Shown here: positions 1-8,414 of the stretch, one piece after another
How positions within the stretch are numbered: the stretch's first letter is position 1
Layout of the letters: each line of letters opens with the position of its first letter
DNA from: an uncultured Bryobacterales bacterium
GTDB lineage: Bacteria; Acidobacteriota; Terriglobia; Bryobacterales; UBA6623
Reading direction: 5' to 3'
DNA: 64,000 nt
Assembly (NCBI GenBank): GCA_958295955.1
Contig: OY282420.1
Coordinates: 1,626,435 to 1,690,434 of the forward strand
The notes under the pieces: model-generated
Database searches by the model: none
What the model was told of the DNA's origin: nothing
The model's input: only the letters and a program-made list of their open reading frames with translations
Position numbers and translations under genes: made by a program

Positions 1-1019
1 CGCAACCGACTCTCGTGGCCGGCCGTACAGCGGCGCTCCATCGCACGCAGAGTCAACAGGTGCAGAGAACCCAGGCCCAGACCCAACAGCGCCGCCCCGA
101 CCGCGGCCCCCGAGGCGCGCGCGGTTTGCAACAAAAACACGCAGCCGAGACAGGATGCCGCCGTTGGGCCGGCCAGGGACGCCACGCTGTCCCTCAAGGC
201 AGGCAGACGGGCGGCCGCCGCTCGCCCCGCCGCCAAAGCCGTCCAAAAGACAACCAGGACCGTCATGCCGCCTCGGGTCGTCAGGCCGAGCGCGCGCGAG
301 AGGTACACCGTCAGCCAACAAGCGGCAATCCCATAGGCAGCGGACTGCAGCAACAGACTGCAGCTCACCAGAAAAAAATTCAGCGAGAACGTTCGCGGCC
401 GGCCGGCCGGCTCCCGAACGACGCTCGGCAGCGGGAGCCGCAACCGCCAAGCCCGCGAAGCGGCAACCGCGGCCAGAAGCGGCAACATTGCCAGCGCGCG
501 TAAAATCCCGGCCGGCGATACGAAACCGGCCGCCGCGCGGATCGACAGACAGCCCGCCAACCCGCCGAGACAAAAACTGACTGCGGCCAGATCGAGCACC
601 CCGCGCGCGCGCCGCGGAGTCAGGATTCGCTCCAGCAGCGCGGCGGCCGCGCCGGCGAAACAGCCGAGAGCCGCCCCCAATACAAACATGGGGCCGGGCA
701 GCCAAGCGGCAGCGTACACGAACGACATCGCCGCCAGAGCCGTTGCCGCCAGAACTCCGGACGCAACGAACAGGACGCGGGTCCCGGGGCCGACGGACTT
801 CGCCGGTTCCCGGCTCAGGAAAAACGCGGCCAAAAGACCGGCAGCCAATGCCGGGAAGATATTGCCCGCGGTCCGCGCATCCAACGAAAGCTGCAGCGAC
901 CAGAGTTGAAGGCCGGCGCCGAGCAAGGCCATGACCATGCCCATAGCGAACAGACCGAGCATCGCGAAGCGCACGTACGCCGGTTGCGGAGTATGCCTGC
1001 GCCCGGCATCGACGAACAT
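1..1019 (-). CDS. polytopic membrane protein, MFS-transporter-like (C-terminus beyond window)
   Basis: The complement strand is open from an ATG at 1017-1019 to the left edge, giving 339 visible residues without a stop. Hydrophobic stretches lie near residues 18-38, 50-68, 82-104, 110-128, 140-158 and 172-188. A basic, proline-rich loop follows (about 190-212), then further segments near 212-240, 252-268, 280-298 and 305-325. Six segments, a central loop and a second set is the layout of the major facilitator superfamily. I do not see a clear MFS signature between segments 2 and 3, so the family is an inference. Substrate unknown. It is divergent from the gene starting at 1104, with 84 bases between them. 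Confidence 0.65.
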   Translation of the reverse strand, partial: MFVDAGRRHTPQPAYVRFAMLGLFAMGMVMALLGAGLQLWSLQLSLDARTAGNIFPALAAGLLAAFFLSREPAKSVGPGTRVLFVASGVLAATALAAMSFVYAAAWLPGPMFVLGAALGCFAGAAAALLERILTPRRARGVLDLAAVSFCLGGLAGCLSIRAAAGFVSPAGILRALAMLPLLAAVAASRAWRLRLPLPSVVREPAGRPRTFSLNFFLVSCSLLLQSAAYGIAACWLTVYLSRALGLTTRGGMTVLVVFWTALAAGRAAAARLPALRDSVASLAGPTAASCLGCVFLLQTARASGAAVGAALLGLGLGSLHLLTLRAMERRCTAGHESRL

Positions 1020-1103
1020 CTCTGCATTCTATCAACGCCTCTTGCAGTCTCGGCCGCATATCTCGGTAGAATAAGCTCCCCCGCCGGGGCGGATTCCCAA
1101 CCC

Positions 1104-2615
1104 ATGCGAGTTGCCTCCAAGAAGGCTGCGAACACCGATCTCGACAGCGTCAAGAGCATGATCGAATCGTGCATCGCGCGGTTTCGAGAGCCGGTGCTGG
1201 TTGAAGAGGGCGAAGCCCCTATTCCTATCGAGCCGAGCCGTTATTCGGTCGACGTCGGCCCCCGGGGATGTCTGCTGCACGTCTGGTCGGAGACCGGGAA
1301 TCTGGTGCGGCGCATCACCGCGGTCGTTGCCGAGAACAACAGCCGCGTCGAGTTGCGCGCTGCCCGCTTCGGCGGCGGGAACGCCGTGGTGACCCTGATC
1401 GATCGGGCGGCGAAAGGCCCGGCCGCTCTGCGCGGCGCCCGCCGGACGGTCTTCCGGGAGTTCTTTCGCCGCATGCTCGCACGGCATTACAAGGGTTGGA
1501 CTCTCGATCGTCTCTCCAGCAGCGCGGACCTCGAGCGGTCGTTGTCGCCGATCTTTACCCGCGCGGTCTTGAAACGCGGAACGACGCAGTGGGCGATCGT
1601 CGGCGTCCCCGACAGCCGGGCCGCGGACGCGGACCAAGTGCTTACAACGGGGCTGATCTGGCTCGACGTTCTCCGGCGAAACCGCGCGGGAACCGCGGCG
1701 GGGCTCAAGTTGTTTCTTCCCGAAGGCCAAGCGGCGACAACCGCCCGGCGCTTGAATTTCTTGACGAGGGACTTTCGATTCGAGGTCCACGAGTTCGACC
1801 GGCACGGCAACCTCGCGGAGATCGACGCCGCCGATCACGGCAACCTCCAGACCCGGCTGGAACCCTGCATGACGCCGCAAGCGCCGCCCGGCGCCGTGCG
1901 GCATTGGCTGCGCGAGATTCTCGAAGACGACCGCATCGACTGCATCTACGGAGCCAACGGCACAATTTCGCTGCAGGCGCGCGGGATCGAGTTCGCGCGG
2001 GTCGCCGGCAAGCGCATGACCTACGGGCTCGACGGCGGCAGCCCGGTCACCGAGCGCAACTTCGACCGCGTCACCGCTCTTGCCCGCGAGATCCTGAGGT
2101 CGCGGTCGGCGCCGCCGCCCGACAGCCTCAACCCGCTCTATACGCAATATCCCGAGCGCTGGCTCGAATCGCAGGTGCGGCGCGCAATCCCCGAAATCGA
2201 CCCCCGGCTGGCCGCAACGCCGCTTTACGCCCATGTCCCGGCCACAAGCGGGCGGGAACGCGGAGTCATCGACCTGCTCGCCCGCGATATCGACGGCCGT
2301 CTGGCGATTCTCGAGCTCAAAGCCGCGGAAGACATCCATCTGCCCCTGCAAGGGCTCGATTACTGGATGCGGGTGAAATGGCGCCTCGAACGCGGGCGGT
2401 TTCACGAGAAAGGCTACTTCGCCGGCGAGCATCTCTCGCGGCAGGCGCCGCGCTTGCTGTTGGTCGCGCCGGCGCTCGAATTCCATCCGACAACGGAAAC
2501 GATTCTGCAGTTCTTCGCCCCTGAAGTCCCCGTGGAACGGATCGGCGTCAGCGAAGACTGGCGGCGGGAACTGCGGGTGCAATTCCGGCGGACGGGAGCC
2601 CGCCGGCTTGCTTAG
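1104..2615 (+). CDS. PD-(D/E)XK nuclease-like protein of unknown function
   Basis: A 503-residue protein from the ATG at 1104. The frame is also open further upstream, but 1104 gives the first convincing protein sequence and is just downstream of a TAGAAT-like -10 at 1067-1072. The recognisable part is C-terminal: Asp390 in a GVIDLL strand, then Glu404-Leu-Lys406 in an ILELKA strand. This is the D...ExK core of the PD-(D/E)XK phosphodiesterase fold, the last part of which is used by restriction and repair nucleases. The N-terminal 350 residues match nothing I recognise. The gene stands alone, and its last four bases overlap the convergent aldolase gene. Nuclease activity and role are inferred from the motif only. 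Confidence 0.7.
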   Translation: MRVASKKAANTDLDSVKSMIESCIARFREPVLVEEGEAPIPIEPSRYSVDVGPRGCLLHVWSETGNLVRRITAVVAENNSRVELRAARFGGGNAVVTLIDRAAKGPAALRGARRTVFREFFRRMLARHYKGWTLDRLSSSADLERSLSPIFTRAVLKRGTTQWAIVGVPDSRAADADQVLTTGLIWLDVLRRNRAGTAAGLKLFLPEGQAATTARRLNFLTRDFRFEVHEFDRHGNLAEIDAADHGNLQTRLEPCMTPQAPPGAVRHWLREILEDDRIDCIYGANGTISLQARGIEFARVAGKRMTYGLDGGSPVTERNFDRVTALAREILRSRSAPPPDSLNPLYTQYPERWLESQVRRAIPEIDPRLAATPLYAHVPATSGRERGVIDLLARDIDGRLAILELKAAEDIHLPLQGLDYWMRVKWRLERGRFHEKGYFAGEHLSRQAPRLLLVAPALEFHPTTETILQFFAPEVPVERIGVSEDWRRELRVQFRRTGARRLA

Positions 2616-3400
2616 CCGGAGCCGCCGTCGGCTTTGCCGCGGAGTCGTTTGGCGAGACTGCTGACCGCTTGCCACAGGAGCGCCAGGTCGTTGCCGCAGC
2701 CGATCAACTTCATGCCGCGGTCGATCCAGAAGTCCGCCAACTCGAAATCACGGACCTGAATCGCCGGAAATATGCCGTTGGCGTTGCAGGCCGCGATCGT
2801 GCGGTCGATCGCCGCGACCAGTTTCGGGTGTTTCCAGTCGCCCGGAACCCCGAGCGATATGGAGAGGTCCGCGGGGCCTACCAGCAGAGCGTCCAGCCCC
2901 GGAACCGCAGCCATCTCGTCCAGCCGCTCCAGCGCCGTTGCCGATTCGATTTGCGCAATCAAAAGCGTCTGCTCGTTGGCGTGGCTCATGATTTCGGCGA
3001 ACGTCATCCCGCGGTAGCCGACCTGCGGCGGCCCCAGTCCGTATCCGCGGCGGCCCTGCGGCGGAAACTTCGCGCCGCGAATCGCCTGCGCCAACTGCTC
3101 GGGGTCTTCGCACCGGGGGAAAATAATGCCCTCGGCCCCGGAATCGAGCGCGCGGGAAACCAGATCGTACTGGAAGTCGCACACGCGCACGACAACGGTG
3201 ACGTCCGTCATCAGATACGCGCGGATGAGGTCGTGCAAGGTATCGCTCGAGAACGGGCTGTGCTCGGAATCCAGAAAAACCCAATCGAGGTTCGCCGCCG
3301 CAAACATCTTCGGGATTTCGGCGGTCCCGAGCTGACTATGGCTGATGCCTACGGCGACTCGGCCCTGCTGCAAGCGTTGTTTCGTTCGGTTCAGCCGCAT
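2612..3400 (-). CDS. HpcH/HpaI-family aldolase
   Basis: A 262-residue protein of the HpcH/HpaI aldolase (citrate lyase beta-like) family, the usual length for these class II metal-dependent enzymes that cleave 2-keto-3-deoxy acids to pyruvate and an aldehyde. Visible family motifs: WVFLDSEHSPF near residues 40-50, VVVRV near 68-74, GAEGIIFPRCEDP near 88-100, IAQIESATAL near 147-156 (the Glu is a metal ligand) and LLVGPADLSISLG near 171-183. The C-terminus has the usual small-molecule TIM-barrel closing helix (GCGNDLALL). Substrate cannot be told from sequence; 2-keto-3-deoxy-L-rhamnonate and 4-hydroxy-2-oxo-heptanedioate aldolases are both close. The start ATG at 3400 has a GGGGGAG stretch about 11 bases upstream. 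Confidence 0.9.
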   Translation of the reverse strand: MRLNRTKQRLQQGRVAVGISHSQLGTAEIPKMFAAANLDWVFLDSEHSPFSSDTLHDLIRAYLMTDVTVVVRVCDFQYDLVSRALDSGAEGIIFPRCEDPEQLAQAIRGAKFPPQGRRGYGLGPPQVGYRGMTFAEIMSHANEQTLLIAQIESATALERLDEMAAVPGLDALLVGPADLSISLGVPGDWKHPKLVAAIDRTIAACNANGIFPAIQVRDFELADFWIDRGMKLIGCGNDLALLWQAVSSLAKRLRGKADGGSG

Positions 3401-3446
3401 AGCTTGACGGTACTCCCCCGATGCGCGTTCGAAATGCAGAGCGCGC

Positions 3447-4733
3447 TCAATCCACGAGCGCCTGATAGGTCAGGGTCTGCAAGTCCTGGCGGATGTTCAG
3501 ATGCGTATAGGGGCGAACCTGCGTCATCAGAATGCCGACGATCTCTTCCACCGGATCGACCCAGAACACCGTGCAGAAAGCGCCGCCCCAACTGAAGGAG
3601 CCGAGCGATGCGGGCATCGCCGACTGACCCATGTCGGTCACCACGCTGTAGCCCAGGCCGAATCCGTAGCCGGGGCCCCGCAGCCAGATCAGGTTATCGC
3701 CGATGTGATTCGTCGTCATCAACTCGACCGTTTTGCGGCCGAGTATCCGCGCCCCTTCAAGCTCGCCGCCGTTCAACATCGCCTGCTGGAAGCGGAAGTA
3801 ATCCCGGGTCGTGGAAACCAGCCCGCCCCCGCCGCTGAAATACGCGTGCGGCTCGCGCACGTAGCGGCTGTTCTCGTCGGGCGCCTCGACGAGCTCGATC
3901 TTGCCCTTCGCGTCGGGCTGGTAGTTGGCCGCAAACCTGGGCAGTTTCTCGCGGGGCAGGTAGAAATGCGTGTCGGTCATGCGCAGCGGCTCGAAGATGC
4001 GCTGCCGTAAAAACTCGTCGAACGTCTGTCCGGAGATGACTTCCACCAGCCGCCCCGCGACATCCGTCGCCGGGCCGTACTCCCAACGCTCGCCCGGATG
4101 GAAATTCAAAGGCAGCTTCGCCAGTTCCCGCACGTAATCGCCGATCGGCCGGCCGCGCCGCACCTTGGCTCTGGTTTCGTCGTAAAGCGCCTTCGTAAGC
4201 CCGCGGTAGGGATTCGGCAACCCGGCGGTATGGGTGAGGATGTGTTGAAACGTAATCGGCCCCGCGGCCTCGACGGTTTTCAGCGGACCCCGGACGTACT
4301 CTCCGCTTGCGGGCGGCAGCGCCACGCGCATGTCGGCGAACTCGGGCAGGCGTTCGGCAATCGGGTCGCGCAATTGGAACGCGCCTTCTTCCCAGAGCAT
4401 CATCAGCGCCGCCGAGGCGATCGGCTTGGTCATCGAGGCGATGCGGAAGATGACGTCGTTGCGCATCGGCGCCGACGCTTCTACGTCGCGCAGGCCGAAG
4501 CTCTTGTGATAGGCGATCTTGCCGTTGCGGGCTACCAGGGCGACGGCGCCGGGAATTTCGCGGCGGTCAACGTACCCCTGCAGCATCGCGTCCAGCCGCG
4601 ACAGGCGTTGTGCGGAAAAGCCGGACGCTTCGGGCGCACGCGCGCCGGCCGGAGACGCCTTGCCGCGCTCGGCGCCGGCCGCCGCGAAGCAAGCTGCAGC
4701 AAGAAGGGTGAAGAGTAGGGGAATGCGCCGCAT
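3447..4733 (-). CDS. secreted serine hydrolase, beta-lactamase/EstB family
   Basis: A 428-residue protein starting at the ATG at 4733, chosen because it opens a Sec signal peptide (RRIPLLFTLLAAACFAAAGA). The frame is open further upstream to 4796. It belongs to the class C beta-lactamase/penicillin-binding-protein-like family (Pfam Beta-lactamase), whose members are mostly esterases or D-amino peptidases. The SxxK catalytic motif is ASMTK, in the stretch IFRIASMTKPIASAALM. The Y-x-x motif region appears as YGPATDVAGRLVEV and an HTAG loop is present. It probably acts in the periplasm. Real substrate unknown; a cell-wall or ester substrate is more likely than antibiotic hydrolysis. Confidence 0.88.
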   Translation of the reverse strand: MRRIPLLFTLLAAACFAAAGAERGKASPAGARAPEASGFSAQRLSRLDAMLQGYVDRREIPGAVALVARNGKIAYHKSFGLRDVEASAPMRNDVIFRIASMTKPIASAALMMLWEEGAFQLRDPIAERLPEFADMRVALPPASGEYVRGPLKTVEAAGPITFQHILTHTAGLPNPYRGLTKALYDETRAKVRRGRPIGDYVRELAKLPLNFHPGERWEYGPATDVAGRLVEVISGQTFDEFLRQRIFEPLRMTDTHFYLPREKLPRFAANYQPDAKGKIELVEAPDENSRYVREPHAYFSGGGGLVSTTRDYFRFQQAMLNGGELEGARILGRKTVELMTTNHIGDNLIWLRGPGYGFGLGYSVVTDMGQSAMPASLGSFSWGGAFCTVFWVDPVEEIVGILMTQVRPYTHLNIRQDLQTLTYQALVD

Positions 4734-4797
4734 GATGAGCATATTGTACGCCGAATCCGGCCGGCCGTCGGGAAAATCCCCGCGACCGCCGCGCAAG

Positions 4798-4823
4798 AGA
4801 AAACCGCGGGCGCCGGCCCGCGG
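4798..4823 (-). terminator. rho-independent terminator of the formaldehyde dehydrogenase gene
   Basis: On the complement strand, an 8-bp perfect GC stem (4804-4811 with 4816-4823) and a 4-base loop are followed by TTTTCTCT. It begins 34 bases after the stop codon of the gene at 4857-6047, and lies upstream of the serine hydrolase start at 4733. Position, stem and U-tract fit an intrinsic terminator that separates the two genes. The U-tract is short. Confidence 0.55.
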
Positions 4824-4856
4824 CTCGCTCTCTCGGGCGAATCGGGGAGGGCGGGG

Positions 4857-6047
4857 TCAGGCGGCGATCATCGCGTGCGGATCGATCACGAATTTCTTCG
4901 CCGCCCCGCGGTCGAAGTCCTTGTAGCCTTGCGGCGCCTCGTCGAGCGAAATGTAGTTCACGTTGCAAGCCTTCGCCGGGGACGCCTTGCCGTAGAGGAT
5001 GGCCTGCATCAATTGGCGGTGGTAGGTCATGACCGGGCACTGGCCCGTCATGAAGTGATGGGATTTCGCCCAACCGAGACCGATGCGGATGCCCAGATTG
5101 CCGATCTTGGCGTTTTCGTCGACGCCGCCGGGGTCGCCCGTGACGTACAGCCCGGGAATGCCGATGCCGCCGCCGGCCCGGGTCACTTCCATCAGCGCGT
5201 TGAGCACGGTGGCGGGCCGCTCCACGACGGTTTCCTTGCCGTGGCCGCGGGCCTCGAAGCCAACGCAATCGACGGCGCAATCGACTTCGGGGACGCCGAC
5301 GATTTGCTCGATCTGCTCCGCCAAGCCGGCGTCCGCGCGCAGATCGACCGTCTCGCAGCCGAAACTCGCGGCCTGCTCGAGCCGTTCGGGGATCATGTCG
5401 CCCACGATCACGCATGCCGCGCCGAGCAACTGGCAGCCGTGCGCGCAGGCCAGCCCGACCGGGCCGCCGCCCGCCACGTAAACGATCGATCCCGGACCGA
5501 CCCCCGCCGTGACGGCGCCGTGGAATCCCGTCGGGAAAATGTCCGAAAGCAGCGTAAGATCGCCGATCTTCTCCATCGCCTGGTCTTTGTCGGGAAACTT
5601 CAACAAGTTGAAGTCGGCGTAAGGAACCATCACGTATTCGGCTTGGCCGCCGACCCAGCCGCCCATATCGACGTAGCCGTATGCGGCTCCGGGCCGCGCC
5701 GGGTTGACGTTGAGGCAGACGCCGGTCTTTTTGTCCTTGCAATTACGGCAGCGGCCGCAAGCGATATTGAACGGCACCGAGCAAAGATCGCCGACGGCGA
5801 TAAATTCGACGTCGCTGCCCGCCTCGATGACCTCGCCGGTAATTTCGTGGCCGAGAACCAGCCCCTCCGGCGCCGTCGTGCGGCCGCGGACCATATGCTG
5901 GTCGCTGCCGCAAATGTTTGTGGAAACGATTTTGAGAATGACGCCGTGCTCGCACTTGCGGTCTCCGAGCGCGAGTTTCGGAAAGTCGATCGACTGGACC
6001 TCGACGACCCCGGGTTCGATGTACGCCACTCCGCGATTGGATGCCAT
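4857..6047 (-). CDS. fdhA: glutathione-independent formaldehyde dehydrogenase, zinc-dependent
   Basis: A 396-residue medium-chain zinc dehydrogenase that resembles the Pseudomonas putida formaldehyde dehydrogenase (NAD+, glutathione-independent, formaldehyde dismutase subgroup). Catalytic zinc ligands are Cys46 (NICGSDQH) and His67 (GHE). The four structural zinc cysteines are Cys97, Cys100, Cys103 and Cys111 (CGRCRNC...GVC). The nucleotide-binding loop is VAGGGPVGLA. The length and the long insertion after the structural zinc are typical of this subgroup. It would oxidise formaldehyde to formate in the cytoplasm. A strong ribosome-binding site (AGAGGAGGAAAT) sits just before the ATG at 6047. 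The gene has its own promoter-like site and terminator, so it is probably monocistronic. Confidence 0.92.
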   Translation of the reverse strand: MASNRGVAYIEPGVVEVQSIDFPKLALGDRKCEHGVILKIVSTNICGSDQHMVRGRTTAPEGLVLGHEITGEVIEAGSDVEFIAVGDLCSVPFNIACGRCRNCKDKKTGVCLNVNPARPGAAYGYVDMGGWVGGQAEYVMVPYADFNLLKFPDKDQAMEKIGDLTLLSDIFPTGFHGAVTAGVGPGSIVYVAGGGPVGLACAHGCQLLGAACVIVGDMIPERLEQAASFGCETVDLRADAGLAEQIEQIVGVPEVDCAVDCVGFEARGHGKETVVERPATVLNALMEVTRAGGGIGIPGLYVTGDPGGVDENAKIGNLGIRIGLGWAKSHHFMTGQCPVMTYHRQLMQAILYGKASPAKACNVNYISLDEAPQGYKDFDRGAAKKFVIDPHAMIAA

Positions 6048-6104
6048 GCTATTTCCTCCTCTTTACCGCCAAGGAATCTTTCGCCCCCCGGCCGGTAATT
6101 GCCG

Positions 6105-6138
6105 TGCATAGGATACACGGTATGCATACGCGATGCAA
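6105..6138 (-). promoter_or_regulatory. promoter with overlapping inverted repeat upstream of fdhA
   Basis: On the complement strand TTGCAT (6133-6138) and TATCCT (6110-6115) are separated by 17 bases, a sigma-70-like arrangement that would start transcription about 55 bases before the fdhA ATG. The -10 overlaps a perfect inverted repeat, TGCATA (6105-6110) and TATGCA (6121-6126), and the right arm lies in the palindrome TATGCATA (6121-6128). This could be an operator for an aldehyde-responsive regulator. It is a reading from sequence only. Confidence 0.35.
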
Positions 6139-6227
6139 CGCCCGGCCTTGCCCCCTGCAGGATGAGCCGGCAGGGGCGCGCGGGGTCGGGCCGTCCGCGG
6201 GAAGGTCTTGAGCTATCATTGGTCGAG

Positions 6228-6341
6228 ATGGCTTTCCTGCGTGAGTTCCGGGTTTTCATGCGGGTTCGCAAGAAACGCCGGCTGCTGCTCGCGTTGGGCC
6301 GGGCCGGCGCCGTCGCGCCGCTCATCTACACGATTTTCTGA
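6228..6341 (+). CDS. DUF5989-like mini protein paired with carbamoyltransferase
   Basis: A 37-residue open frame starting at the ATG at 6228: MAFLREFRVFM at the start, a basic run (RVRKKRR), a short hydrophobic part, and the ending APLIYTIF. Small DUF5989 proteins of about 50 residues are commonly encoded next to carbamoyltransferases and share this plan: an FL-x-E/D-x(2)-F start, a KK-rich patch, a membrane helix and a conserved APFIYTLF end. The membrane helix here is shorter than I expect. The stop is 3 bases before the GTG of the carbamoyltransferase gene, which suggests co-translation. Function of the family is not known to me. Confidence 0.6.
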   Translation: MAFLREFRVFMRVRKKRRLLLALGRAGAVAPLIYTIF

Positions 6342-6344
6342 GCC

Positions 6345-8186
6345 GTGCGCGTCCTCGGCATCTCGGCGTTCTATCACGACAGCGCCGCCGCCCTGGTCGA
6401 GGACGGGCGGATTCTCGCCGCCGCGCAGGAAGAGCGCTTCACGCGCAAGAAGCACGACCCGGGCTACCCGGCCAACGCCGTTGCCTGGTGCCTGCAGGCG
6501 GCCGGCGCCGCGCCCGGCGAGATCGACCGGGTCGCCTTCTACGACAAGCCGTTTCTCAAGTTCGAACGGCTGCTCGAGACCTATGTCGCCTTTGCGCCGC
6601 GCGGCTTGCGCTCTTTCTCCATGGCGGTTCCGCTGTGGATACGCGAGAAGCTGCTGCAGAAAGACCTGCTGCGGCGCAAGCTGCGCGCGCTCGCCCCGGA
6701 CGTGGACTGGGACGCCAGGCTGCTGTTCGCCGAGCACCATCAAGCGCACGCGGCAAGCGCTTTCTACCCGTCTCCCTTCCGCGAGGCGGCGGTGCTCACC
6801 ATGGACGGCGTGGGCGAGTGGGCCACTACGTCCGCCGCCGTCGGCCGCGGCAACGATCTGGAGATTACGCAGGAAATCCACTTCCCGCACTCCTTGGGGC
6901 TGCTCTACTCGGCGTTCGCCTTCCATACCGGCTTCAAGGTCAATTCCGGCGAATACAAGGTGATGGGTCTGGCGCCCTACGGCGAGCCGAAATACGCGCA
7001 GACCATCCTCGACCGCCTGATCGACCTGAAACCGGACGGCACGTTCCGGCTCGATCTCGACTACTTCGACTTCTGCGCCGGACTGAAGATGACCAACGGC
7101 AAGTTCGACGCGCTGTTCGGCGGCCCGCCGCGCAAGCCGCGGGAGCCGCTCGCGCAGCGGCACATGGACATGGCCGCCTCGGTCCAGGCCGTGGTCGAGG
7201 AGACGGTGCTGCGGCTGACCCGTTCGCTGCGCGCAGAGACCGGCATCCCCTATCTGTGTTTGGCGGGAGGAGTCGCGCTCAACTGCGTGGCCAACGGCAA
7301 GGCGCTGCGCGACGGCCGCTTCGACGACATCTGGATCCAACCGGCGGCGGGCGACGCCGGGGGCGCCTTGGGGGCCGCGCTGGCGGCGAGTCACCGCCTG
7401 TTCGGCGAGCCGCGTCCTTGCGGGGACGGAGCGGGCGGCGACGCCATGCGCGGCGCCTTGCTCGGCCCCGCGTTCGGCCCGGACGAAATCCGCCGCGCGC
7501 TCGACGCGGCCGGCGCGCGCTACGAGACGCTTGCGGATGCCGACCTGATCGACGCAACGGCGGCGGCGTTGGCCGCGGGCAAGGCGGCGGGCTGGTTCCA
7601 GGGCCGGATGGAGTTCGGGCCGCGCGCCCTGGGCAACCGCTCGATCCTGGCGGACGCCCGCTCGCCAACCATGCGGAAGACGCTCAATCTCAAGGTCAAA
7701 TACCGCGAGTCCTTCCGCCCCTTTGCGCCGAGCGTGCTCCATGCGGACGCCGCGGACTGGTTCGACCTCGACCGCTCAAGCCCGTACATGCTGCTGACGG
7801 CCGGCGTGAAACAGTCGCGGCGCAAGCGGCCGGCCGAGCCGCGGCAAGCGCTTTTCGGCCTCGACAGGTTGAACGAGCCGCGTTCGGAGATCCCCGCGGT
7901 GACCCACGTGGACGACTCCGCCCGCGTGCAGACCGTCCACCGCGAAACCAACCCGCGCTACCATGCGCTGCTGCAAGCCTTCAAGGCCAAGACGGGCTGT
8001 CCGGTCGTCGTCAACACCAGCTTCAACATCCGCGGCGAACCCATCGTCTGCACGCCCGCCGACGCCTTCCGCTGCTTCATGGGCACGGACATCGAATGCC
8101 TCGCCATCGGCAATTGCTTCCTGCGCAAGGAAGATCAGGACCCGTCGCTGCAGCGCGAGTATAAGGATGCGGTCGAGCCGGACTGA
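6345..8186 (+). CDS. carbamoyltransferase, NodU/CmcH/TobZ family
   Basis: A 613-residue protein from a GTG start at 6345. The family transfers a carbamoyl group from carbamoyl phosphate, through a carbamoyl-adenylate, to a hydroxyl of a sugar, antibiotic or nodulation factor. The N-terminal Kae1-like domain starts with VLGISAFYHDSAAALV and has the metal-binding EHHQAHAASAFYPSPF motif (His131, His135). Next come VLTMDGVGEW and LAGGVALNCVANGK. The C-terminal YrdC-like-fold domain starts near FQGRMEFGPRALGNRSILAD (about 420-440) and ends with VVNTSFNIRGEPIV. Length is typical. No biosynthetic cluster flanks it, so the substrate is unknown. It is expected to be cytoplasmic. Confidence 0.93.
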   Translation: MRVLGISAFYHDSAAALVEDGRILAAAQEERFTRKKHDPGYPANAVAWCLQAAGAAPGEIDRVAFYDKPFLKFERLLETYVAFAPRGLRSFSMAVPLWIREKLLQKDLLRRKLRALAPDVDWDARLLFAEHHQAHAASAFYPSPFREAAVLTMDGVGEWATTSAAVGRGNDLEITQEIHFPHSLGLLYSAFAFHTGFKVNSGEYKVMGLAPYGEPKYAQTILDRLIDLKPDGTFRLDLDYFDFCAGLKMTNGKFDALFGGPPRKPREPLAQRHMDMAASVQAVVEETVLRLTRSLRAETGIPYLCLAGGVALNCVANGKALRDGRFDDIWIQPAAGDAGGALGAALAASHRLFGEPRPCGDGAGGDAMRGALLGPAFGPDEIRRALDAAGARYETLADADLIDATAAALAAGKAAGWFQGRMEFGPRALGNRSILADARSPTMRKTLNLKVKYRESFRPFAPSVLHADAADWFDLDRSSPYMLLTAGVKQSRRKRPAEPRQALFGLDRLNEPRSEIPAVTHVDDSARVQTVHRETNPRYHALLQAFKAKTGCPVVVNTSFNIRGEPIVCTPADAFRCFMGTDIECLAIGNCFLRKEDQDPSLQREYKDAVEPD

Positions 8187-8414
8187 TGCTACGCGATGCG
8201 ATATGTTCTCGGCTGCCGGTTTGCAAAATCATTGGCGACCGAGTGGCGTCACAACACCGACGTCATTCTTCCGGTCCCTGCCGCGGCGGAGGTTTTCAAG
8301 GATTCCGCCGCGGTCAACTCGACGCCGAGGGCGCCGGCCAAAACCGCAAGAAGGACCACGGAAAGCCGGAGTCTTGGGGGGCTACGGGAAGATCACAAGA
8401 AACAAGGACGGGCG

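Noticed and set aside
15-580. Short plus-strand frames at the left edge
   Set aside because: The complement frame is open without stop and gives consistent membrane helices; the plus frames are basic and disordered.
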